Source of the DNA: Tenericutes bacterium ADurb.BinA155
GTDB taxonomy: Bacteria > Bacillota_I > Bacilli_A > RFN20 > CAG-826
DNA: 6,591 bases
Reading direction: 5' to 3'
NCBI GenBank assembly: GCA_002068375.1
Contig: MVZL01000068.1
Location: 1 to 6,591, forward strand
The notes beneath the pieces are model-generated. The model searched no databases. It was not told where the DNA came from and saw only the letters and a program-made list of their open reading frames with translations. This document shows, in pieces, positions 1 through 4,959 of this stretch (position 1 is its first letter; each line of letters starts with the position of its first letter). The position numbers and the translations under genes were made by a program.

Positions 1-49
1 CACCGCAGACGCTGCATTTCAAGATCACTTCGTCACGTTTACTGGCCAT
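1..49 (-). CDS. rpmG: 50S ribosomal protein L33, N-terminal fragment (runs off the left edge)
   Basis: Only the first 16 codons lie in the window, reading MASKRDEVILKCSVCG. A short basic start followed by a beta strand and a CxxC pair (Cys12, Cys15) is how the zinc-binding form of ribosomal protein L33 begins; the second CxxC pair would lie beyond the edge. L33 is a small protein of the large ribosomal subunit near the tRNA exit region. The ATG at 49 is preceded by AAGGAAG (67-61 on the minus strand) with an 11-base gap, a plausible ribosome binding site, and by a possible -10 box TATGAT. It diverges from ispG. The call rests on a very short stretch, so another small zinc-ribbon protein cannot be excluded. 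Confidence 0.72.
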   Translation of the reverse strand, partial: MASKRDEVILKCSVCG

Positions 50-60
50 AATGAATCACG

Positions 61-92
61 CTTCCTTTTTTTCGCCTTGCTAGTCTATCATA
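61..92 (-). promoter_or_regulatory. Putative promoter and ribosome binding site of rpmG
   Basis: On the minus strand TATGAT (92-87) resembles a -10 box. Transcription would start near 80, giving a leader of about 30 bases that carries AAGGAAG (67-61) before the ATG at 49. No good -35 box is seen; the nearest is TTGTAG at 113-108 with a short 15-base spacer. This is the ordinary leadered arrangement and contrasts with ispG on the other side of the same intergenic region. Confidence 0.4.
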
Positions 93-142
93 GCGATTCG
101 CTAAAATCTACAAGATTAACCGCCTTTAGTCTACAATAGTCT
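81..142 (+). repeat. Three TAGTCT direct repeats between rpmG and ispG
   Basis: TAGTCT occurs at 81-86, 127-132 and 137-142. The last two start exactly 10 bases apart, one helical turn, and straddle the ispG -10 box. The first two lie in a longer near-repeat: TAGTCTATCATAG (81-93) and TAGTCTACAATAG (127-139) match at 11 of 13 positions. CTATCATAG (85-93) is also a perfect dyad around one central base. CTTGCTA is repeated as well (76-82 and 141-147). The pattern could be an operator or duplicated promoter sequence; no regulator can be named. Confidence 0.45.
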
Positions 143-147
143 TGCTA
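127..147 (+). promoter_or_regulatory. Putative leaderless promoter of ispG
   Basis: TACAAT at 132-137 fits a sigma-70 -10 box and ends nine bases before the ispG ATG. A start site about seven bases downstream of the box would put the mRNA 5' end at, or within two or three bases of, the start codon. No purine-rich Shine-Dalgarno sequence precedes the ATG, which fits a leaderless mRNA. No convincing -35 box is visible at the expected distance (109-114 is TACAAG). The element TACAATAGTCTTGCTATG is nearly repeated before cshB. Confidence 0.55.
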
Positions 148-1199
148 TGCAAGCTCGGGAACGCACTCATCAAGTCTACTTAGGAAAAACCCCGCTCGGG
201 GGCCAATCCAAGGTTTTGATTCAGTCGATGTGCAATATCAAAACCTCAAAAGTAGAGGAAGTATCGGCTCAAATTAACCGTTGTGCTGCCCTTGGGGCCG
301 ACATTATGCGCCTTTCCGTCCTCGATCTTGAGGACGCGAAAAGCTTTGGTGAAATCAAGAAGCGGACTTCGATTCCTTTAGTCGCGGATATCCATTTCGA
401 ATATGAGTTTGCTTTAGCCGCGATCGAAGGCGGGGTCGATGCGGTCCGGATCAATCCGGGAAATATCGGCTCGATCGAAGGAATTAAGGCGGTTGTCGCC
501 GCCTGCAAAGCCCACCATTGCCCGATTCGGATCGGGGTCAATTCCGGTTCGCTCGATAAAACGATTTATCAGGGAAAAGACGTTATCCGGGCCGAGTGGC
601 TTTTGGCTTCGGCCGCTAAGCACGTCAAAATCCTCGAAGACCTCGGCTTCCACGATATCGTGATTTCCTTAAAAGGCAGCTCGGTCCAAGAAACCGTCGC
701 CGCTTATCGCCTCGCCAGCCAAAAGTTCCCCTACCCCCTGCATTTAGGGATCACCGAAGCCGGGCCGAAAGATATCGGACTGATCCGTTCCGCCGCTGGC
801 TTATCCCCCTTGCTTCTTGAAGGGATCGGCGATACGATCCGGATTTCGTTAAGCGACGATCCGGAAGAAGAAATCCGGGCCTGCAAACGGCTCCTTCACG
901 ATTTAGGCCTTTACCCCGATTATCCGACCTTTATTTCTTGCCCGACCTGCGGCCGGACCCAAGTCGATCTCATTCCGATGGCAAAGAGCGTCTTAGCCTA
1001 TCTTGAGGATCACCACATCAATAAAACCGTCGCGATCATGGGTTGCGTCGTGAATGGCCCCGGCGAAGCCCGGCACGCCGACCTCGGAATGGCCGGAGGC
1101 AAAAATTGCTGGGTAATCTTTAAAAAAGGCGAGATCATCAAAACGGTGAAATCCTCGGAAGCCTACGACGCCATCATCGCCGAGATCCAAAAGCTCTAA
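147..1199 (+). CDS. ispG: 4-hydroxy-3-methylbut-2-en-1-yl diphosphate synthase (flavodoxin/ferredoxin), IspG/GcpE
   Basis: Cytosolic [4Fe-4S] enzyme of the MEP pathway that reductively converts 2-C-methylerythritol 2,4-cyclodiphosphate to HMBPP, the substrate of IspH, encoded 1.5 kb downstream. The 350-residue product has the family plan. The N-terminal TIM barrel carries IQSMCN (about 25-30), LVADIHFEYEFAL (78-90) and RINPGNIGS (101-109). The C-terminal cluster domain carries Cys265 and Cys268 in CPTC, Cys300 in MGCVVNGPGEA, and Glu307, the expected cluster ligands. Length is normal for the short bacterial form without the plant insert. The ATG at 147 is the only reasonable start: the frame closes at TAA 117-119 and has no other initiator between. 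No Shine-Dalgarno sequence precedes it, and a -10 box lies nine bases upstream, so translation is probably leaderless. Convergent with cshB across a shared terminator. The identification is secure. Confidence 0.97.
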   Translation: MQARERTHQVYLGKTPLGGQSKVLIQSMCNIKTSKVEEVSAQINRCAALGADIMRLSVLDLEDAKSFGEIKKRTSIPLVADIHFEYEFALAAIEGGVDAVRINPGNIGSIEGIKAVVAACKAHHCPIRIGVNSGSLDKTIYQGKDVIRAEWLLASAAKHVKILEDLGFHDIVISLKGSSVQETVAAYRLASQKFPYPLHLGITEAGPKDIGLIRSAAGLSPLLLEGIGDTIRISLSDDPEEEIRACKRLLHDLGLYPDYPTFISCPTCGRTQVDLIPMAKSVLAYLEDHHINKTVAIMGCVVNGPGEARHADLGMAGGKNCWVIFKKGEIIKTVKSSEAYDAIIAEIQKL

Positions 1200-1204
1200 A
1201 AGAT

Positions 1205-1231
1205 AAAACCCTCGGTCGTCCCGAGGGTTTT
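1205..1231. terminator. Bidirectional intrinsic terminator shared by ispG and cshB
   Basis: AAAACCCTCGG (1205-1215) and CCGAGGGTTTT (1221-1231) form a perfect 11-base-pair stem with the five-base loop TCGTC. The GC core is flanked by A on the left and T on the right, so it gives a hairpin followed by a U run when read from either strand. It begins five bases after the ispG stop and ends two bases before the end of the cshB stop codon, so both convergent genes can use it. Confidence 0.9.
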
Positions 1232-1233
1232 CT

Positions 1234-2619
1234 TTATTCTTTCGTCGAATCTTTGACTTGGCGAGCTTGGGCCTTATAAGCATCGGACTTCCGTTTCCGG
1301 ATCGAGCGTTCGATCGCTTTATGCCGATACTTGTTCTTCACCTTTTCGACCGCCCAGCGCATCTTCTTCTTGTAGGCGGGTTTGACCCGTTTCACCCGGG
1401 AGTTGGCCTTCGCGATCTTGACGTCGCGGCGCTCTTCCTCCGGGAAGGCCTTCTTTTTGCTCAACTTCTTTTTCGGAAGCAAGCCGACCGGATCGATTTC
1501 GAGTTTATCGCCTTTTAAGGTATAGAAATCAAAGGGGACGCCCGCCTTTAAAAGCTCTTGAGGCCGCGCGACCGTATCGGCGTTATAAAATACCCAAGAA
1601 TCGCCCTTTTTGCCAAAGCGACCGGTCCGGCCCGCCCGATGGAAATAGAATTCCTGATCGTTCGGAAGATCGACCGAAACTACATCGGTCACGTCTTCGA
1701 TATCGATGCCGCGGCTCAGAAGATCGCTCGCGACGATGATCTGATAACGGTTCTCTTTGATCATCCGGATGGTCTTCCGCCGTTCCCGCTGCTCGAGATC
1801 GCCCGAGAAGCAAGTGACCGAGAGTTTGTCGTCTTTTAAGGCGGCGTAAATCTTGTTGACGTCTTCTTTCCGGGAGGCAAAAACCAGGACCAAATACGGG
1901 TTACGGATCCGCAAGAACGACTTCAAAGCCTCAATCGTCCCAACGTGTTTGATATCGACGAGGTGGTGCGAAACGCCAGCCGCGGTCATGTGCTGCTCCG
2001 ATTCATAAAGGAAATCGCTCTTGATGTACTTATGAAGCTTTTCTTTGAGCCCGACCGTCAAGGTGGCGGAGAAAACCATCACCTGAGGTTCGCTCGAGAG
2101 TTTGCTATAGATCGCGTCGATATCGTCGAAATAGCCTAAATCCATCAGCATGTCGGCCTCATCGAGGACTAAGGTCCGGAGATTATGGAGGTCGAGGGCG
2201 TAGTCATCGATCAAAAGGTCTTTGAGCCGACCGGGGGTCCCGATCACGAGCTGCGGGGCTTCGCTTAAGCCTTCGCTATTCTGCGACTTTTCGGTTTCCG
2301 AAGTGAAAAGCCGGATCTTGAGGTGCGGGAAAAAACGTTCGAAAGGTTTGGCGAATTCATAGACCTGACGCGCCAGTTCGCGCGAAGGGCAGATCACCAA
2401 ATCCTGTAACCGCGGAAGGTTCGGGTCGATCTTTTGGAGGATCGGGATCAAATAAGCGTGGGTTTTTCCGGATCCCGTCTCGCTTTGGCAAATGAGGGAT
2501 TGGCCTTGTAAGGCCTTCGGAATCACGTTGCTCTGAACCGGTGAGGGCTCATGATAGCCGAGCTTATCGAGCGCGGCGACGAGTTTCGGCGAAAGATTGA
2601 ATGCACTGAAGGTTGCCAT
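1234..2619 (-). CDS. cshB: DEAD-box ATP-dependent RNA helicase, CshB-like
   Basis: RNA helicase of 461 residues, acting on structured RNA in cold response, ribosome assembly or mRNA turnover. Motifs run in order: Phe7 and the Q motif ending at Gln29 (GYHEPSPVQ), Walker A SETGSGKT (46-53), PSREL (78-82), GTPGR (127-131), DEAD (153-156), SAT (184-186), ASDLLSRGID (297-306) and HRAGRTGR (327-334). All catalytic motifs are intact. From about 380 to the end is a lysine- and arginine-rich tail, probably an RNA-binding extension. The basic tail and the position near ispH, yqfO, trmK and sigma genes match B. subtilis cshB (yqfR), which favours CshB over CshA. The ATG at 2619 has no ribosome binding site at a usable distance, and a TATAAT box lies nine bases upstream, suggesting a leaderless mRNA. 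It diverges from ispH. Confidence 0.93.
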   Translation of the reverse strand: MATFSAFNLSPKLVAALDKLGYHEPSPVQSNVIPKALQGQSLICQSETGSGKTHAYLIPILQKIDPNLPRLQDLVICPSRELARQVYEFAKPFERFFPHLKIRLFTSETEKSQNSEGLSEAPQLVIGTPGRLKDLLIDDYALDLHNLRTLVLDEADMLMDLGYFDDIDAIYSKLSSEPQVMVFSATLTVGLKEKLHKYIKSDFLYESEQHMTAAGVSHHLVDIKHVGTIEALKSFLRIRNPYLVLVFASRKEDVNKIYAALKDDKLSVTCFSGDLEQRERRKTIRMIKENRYQIIVASDLLSRGIDIEDVTDVVSVDLPNDQEFYFHRAGRTGRFGKKGDSWVFYNADTVARPQELLKAGVPFDFYTLKGDKLEIDPVGLLPKKKLSKKKAFPEEERRDVKIAKANSRVKRVKPAYKKKMRWAVEKVKNKYRHKAIERSIRKRKSDAYKAQARQVKDSTKE

Positions 2620-2657
2620 AGCGGGACTATTATACGGGCTTTGGCTTTCTTTTTCAC
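2620..2657 (-). promoter_or_regulatory. Putative leaderless promoter of cshB
   Basis: On the minus strand a perfect TATAAT (2634-2629) is followed by exactly nine bases and then the cshB ATG. Upstream with a 17-base spacer is GTGAAA (2657-2652), which matches TTGACA at four of six positions. Transcription would begin at or next to the ATG. The stretch TATAATAGTCCCGCTATG matches the ispG element at 15 of 18 positions. GGGAGGTG (2662-2655) looks like a Shine-Dalgarno sequence but lies about 35 bases from the ATG and cannot serve it; it partly overlaps the -35 box. Confidence 0.65.
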
Positions 2658-2681
2658 CTCCCGCGCGCGAAAATAAGGGCC
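2628..2681 (+). promoter_or_regulatory. Possible ispH promoter and leader
   Basis: TATTAT at 2628-2633 could be a plus-strand -10 box. It overlaps the cshB TATAAT on the opposite strand almost completely. A weak -35 candidate, CTGAAG, lies at 2606-2611. Immediately before the ATG is AAGGG (2675-2679), only two bases from the start codon, too close for a normal Shine-Dalgarno interaction. GAAAAT at 2669-2674, seven bases before the ATG, is an alternative -10 that would again give a leaderless mRNA. The sequence does not decide between these. Confidence 0.3.
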
Positions 2682-3536
2682 ATGGAAGTTTATGCGATCA
2701 AACCTTACGGGTATTGCGCTGGGGTCCAAGGGGCCTTGGCTTTAGCGAAAAAAGCGGTCGCAGAAAGCCCCGATAAGTCGGTTTATCTTTTAGGGATGCT
2801 CGTCCATAACGAAGACGCGGTCGCTTCTTTAAAGGCTTTGGGCTTAAAGCTGCTCGACGAAAAAGATGCCCCTTTACGCGAGCAATTGCTCGAGATCCCC
2901 GACGGCCAAGTCGTGGTCTTTTCCGCCCATGGCCACGACCAAGGGTTTGACCAAATCGCCGCGGCCAAGCATTTGAAAATCTATGACGCGACCTGCCCTT
3001 TCGTCACCCTCAATTTGAAGGAAGCTCGCGCGGAGCCTAGCGTGATTTATGTCGGGGTCCCCGGCCACTTAGAGTCTTTGGCCTTTTTAGCCAATGATCC
3101 CACCGCGATCTTCTACGATGTGAAAACCAATGCTTATCGAAAGAGCCAAGTCCAAGGGCCCGCCCCCCACGTCATTTCCCAAACGACTTTGAGCGAAGAG
3201 GAACTAACGAAGGCCCACCAGCAGATCCTTTCGGACTTCCCTAACGCCACGATCGGTTCGGAGCGTTGCCATAGCACCAGCCTCCGGCAGGAAGCCATAA
3301 AGGCCCTTCCTCCCGAGATCGAAGCCGTGATCATCTTAGGATCGAAGCGGAGCAATAATTCCTTAAAACTCGCTGAAATCGCCAAAAAACAGGGCTTTTT
3401 GACCTATTTGGTCCTCGATTTAGCCGCCTTGAAGAAAATCGATTTTACCGGCAAAAAGAAAGTGGCCTTAGGAAGCGGAGCTTCGACTTCCTTCGAGTCT
3501 TATAACGCCTGCCTTGCCTATTTAAAGAGCCTTTAA
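2682..3536 (+). CDS. ispH: 4-hydroxy-3-methylbut-2-enyl diphosphate reductase, IspH/LytB
   Basis: Cytosolic [4Fe-4S] reductase that turns HMBPP, the product of IspG, into isopentenyl and dimethylallyl diphosphate. At 284 residues it is the short, common bacterial size. Expected residues are present: cluster ligands Cys12 (GYCAGV), Cys105 (ATCPFV) and Cys196 (SERCHSTSLRQ); substrate-binding His42 (LVHNEDAV), His83 (SAHGHD) and His129; proton-relay Glu131 (PGHLES); Thr168 (SQTTL); Ser224 and Asn226 (SNNS); and the late GSGASTS motif (264-270). Cys12 is numbered as in E. coli IspH, which supports the ATG at 2682. The motif around the third cysteine (RCHSTSLRQ) differs a little from the usual ICxAT-type sequence but keeps the ligand. 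It diverges from cshB, and its stop overlaps the yqfO stop on the other strand by four bases. Confidence 0.97.
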   Translation: MEVYAIKPYGYCAGVQGALALAKKAVAESPDKSVYLLGMLVHNEDAVASLKALGLKLLDEKDAPLREQLLEIPDGQVVVFSAHGHDQGFDQIAAAKHLKIYDATCPFVTLNLKEARAEPSVIYVGVPGHLESLAFLANDPTAIFYDVKTNAYRKSQVQGPAPHVISQTTLSEEELTKAHQQILSDFPNATIGSERCHSTSLRQEAIKALPPEIEAVIILGSKRSNNSLKLAEIAKKQGFLTYLVLDLAALKKIDFTGKKKVALGSGASTSFESYNACLAYLKSL

Positions 3537-3537
3537 A
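3521..3537. repeat. Palindrome holding the overlapping stop codons of ispH and yqfO
   Basis: TTTAAAG (3521-3527), a three-base spacer AGC, and CTTTAAA (3531-3537) form a perfect seven-base inverted repeat. The right arm contains both stop codons: TAA at 3534-3536 for ispH and, on the other strand, TAA at 3535-3533 for yqfO. The stem is AT-rich and has no U run, so it would be a poor intrinsic terminator. No better terminator is seen at this convergent junction. Confidence 0.6.
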
Positions 3538-4297
3538 TCACTTCGGGCAACTGTTCGTGATCCACCGTGACGATTTCTAAGGTCGGGTCGATGAGGAGCA
3601 GCGTCTTTTTCATTTGGGCCATGTAGACGTGTTCGATCTCATGGGGCAAATCGAGATAGTTATAGTGCCGGAGCACCACTTCGCGGCGGCCATGGTGCGG
3701 CATGTCGCCGGAGATATAGATATCGTAACCGAGCTTTTGGGCCAGCTCATTTTCAAACCAGCCACCCCCACCGATAATCGCGACGCTTTGGACCGTCGGC
3801 TTGCCTTTGGCGATCAATAAACCATAGGAAACACCGAGCTTATTTTTGGCGTAACGGGCGAAATCATGGACTTCCATCGGCGCGGGGAGATCGCCGCCGC
3901 GAGCCATGGTGGATCCTTCGAGGTGCCGGACGTTTTGGAGCTGCAGCGCGGCCACTAAGGCATCGTTCATCCCTGGCGTCCCCGCATCGAAATTGGTATG
4001 GATGCTGTAGACGCAGAAACCGTTGGCGATGATTTTTTTATAAAGAGCCTTTTTGATCGGATCGGCCTTTAAGACTTTAGCGGGCGTTCCAAAGATAAAA
4101 GGATGGTGGGTCAAGATGAGGTCGGGCCGTTCCCGCGCCGCCAAATCCCAGACTTCGTCATCGAAGTCGAGGCAAAGCAAAATCTTATGGACGTCATTCG
4201 GGATCCGTCCGGCCATCAAACCCCCAAAATCCCCAGGTTCCCTGAGGCTTTTAGGATAATAGCAGGCTAAGGCCCTAAGCAAACTTCGCTGTTTCAT
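3533..4297 (-). CDS. yqfO: Nif3-like dinuclear metal center protein (YqfO/YbgI, DUF34 family)
   Basis: Member of the Nif3/DUF34 family, toroidal hexamers with a two-metal site. The molecular function is not settled; a GTP cyclohydrolase type 1-like activity and metal-related roles have been suggested for relatives. The 254-residue chain shows the metal ligands: His64 and His65 in THHPFIF, Asp104 in HTNFDAG, His219 and Glu222 in PHEIEHVYM. SGDMPHHGRREV (196-207) is also a family motif. It is the short form, like E. coli YbgI, and lacks the PII-like insert that makes B. subtilis YqfO about 370 residues. The N-terminal segment is compact: PGDFGGLMAG (21-30) stands where relatives have a WDNVGL-type sequence. 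Its ATG overlaps the trmK stop as ATGA, so translation is probably coupled. A GGAGG (4316-4312) lies 14 bases upstream, farther than usual. Confidence 0.93.
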   Translation of the reverse strand: MKQRSLLRALACYYPKSLREPGDFGGLMAGRIPNDVHKILLCLDFDDEVWDLAARERPDLILTHHPFIFGTPAKVLKADPIKKALYKKIIANGFCVYSIHTNFDAGTPGMNDALVAALQLQNVRHLEGSTMARGGDLPAPMEVHDFARYAKNKLGVSYGLLIAKGKPTVQSVAIIGGGGWFENELAQKLGYDIYISGDMPHHGRREVVLRHYNYLDLPHEIEHVYMAQMKKTLLLIDPTLEIVTVDHEQLPEVI

Positions 4298-4959
4298 AGT
4301 TGCGCGGTGATCCTCCGATAAAGATTGAGGTAGTACTCCCGCTTATCTTTCGGGAGGCCCCCATTTAATATCGCATTCACTTTCGCTCGCTGATCCTTGA
4401 TGTAGTCCTGATAGATCTCGCCGCGTTTCAGCATGAGGAACGGCCCAAAAAGGAGTTCGTCTTCGTTATAAGGCCGGACCGGATCGCCCGGGCACCACTT
4501 CATGATCGAATAGTAGATCTTATCTTCGTAGACCATCGTTTCATCGACGAGGTGAAAATGAAGTTGGCTCACCCGCTGCCTCACCGCGACGAGGTCCCGG
4601 TGCGGGTCGAGGATGATCGAATGGATATTCTGAAGCTTGCTCGGATCTTTCTCGAGGATTTGGCAGGTGAGGAGACCGCCGATCCCACAGATGGTGAGGC
4701 CCGTGACTTCTGGGGAAAGCGAGGTTAAGCCATCGCCTAAGGTGCAAAGGACGTGGCTCGAAAAGCCCGCTCCTTCGATATTGCCTTTCATCCGAAGATA
4801 GGGCGCCATCTTGTTCTCGATGGCCTGAACCCATTTGATCGTCCCTTTTTGTAAGAGATAGATCGGGAGCATCGCATGGTCGCTTCCGACATCGGCCAAA
4901 TAGCAATCCGGTTCGACCAAATCGGCGACCGCTTGGAGCCGTTTCGAAAGCTTAATCAT
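4294..4959 (-). CDS. trmK: tRNA (adenine(22)-N(1))-methyltransferase TrmK
   Basis: SAM-dependent enzyme that makes m1A at position 22 in the D-loop region of tRNA, in the cytosol. The 221-residue protein has a Rossmann methyltransferase domain with [12 protein letters not shown] (21-32) as SAM-binding motif I, Asp27-His28 being family-typical. Further motifs are IEN (47-49), GDGL (75-78), [12 protein letters not shown] (91-102), and LDPHRD (117-122) where relatives usually have LQPN. The C-terminal third, from about 160, is charged and helical, the expected substrate-binding coiled coil. Length is slightly below the roughly 235 residues of B. subtilis TrmK. The ATG at 4959 overlaps the end of the sigma gene by eight bases and has AAAGGGG (4976-4970) ten bases upstream. 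The TGA stop forms ATGA with the yqfO start. The sigma-trmK-yqfO order is the classic Bacilli arrangement, which supports the call. Confidence 0.94.
   Translation of the reverse strand: MIKLSKRLQAVADLVEPDCYLADVGSDHAMLPIYLLQKGTIKWVQAIENKMAPYLRMKGNIEGAGFSSHVLCTLGDGLTSLSPEVTGLTICGIGGLLTCQILEKDPSKLQNIHSIILDPHRDLVAVRQRVSQLHFHLVDETMVYEDKIYYSIMKWCPGDPVRPYNEDELLFGPFLMLKRGEIYQDYIKDQRAKVNAILNGGLPKDKREYYLNLYRRITAQL
4312..4316 (-). promoter_or_regulatory. Ribosome binding site of yqfO inside trmK
   Basis: GGAGG on the minus strand, formed by codons CGG AGG of the trmK C-terminus, lies 14 bases before the yqfO ATG. The spacing is long, and reinitiation through the ATGA stop-start overlap is the likelier main route. 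Confidence 0.5.

Noticed and set aside
421..480. Dense GATCG and CCGG words throughout the window.
   Set aside because: Explained by codon choice for Ile, Asp, Arg and Pro in coding frames. No methylation or restriction gene is present to link it to.
269..663. Open frames on both strands inside ispG.
   Set aside because: They are shadows of the ispG frame; their products are Arg/Ser/Pro-rich without domains.
1258..2139. Several plus-strand open frames antisense to cshB (86, 93 and 64 codons).
   Set aside because: They are mirror frames of a gene rich in Asp, Ile and Arg codons, which leaves few stops on the other strand. No ribosome sites, no recognisable motifs, and cshB itself is certain.
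2523..2729. Minus-strand reading frame of 68 codons spanning the cshB-ispH gap.
   Set aside because: It overlaps the starts of two secure genes in other frames, has low-complexity Arg/Ser-rich content and no family resemblance. The GGGAGGTG inside it lies within its frame, not before its start.
4294..4296. Possibility that TGA codes for tryptophan, as in some Mollicutes.
   Set aside because: TGA ends trmK at the expected family length and forms an ATGA overlap with yqfO, and Trp codons seen inside genes are TGG. The code looks standard.
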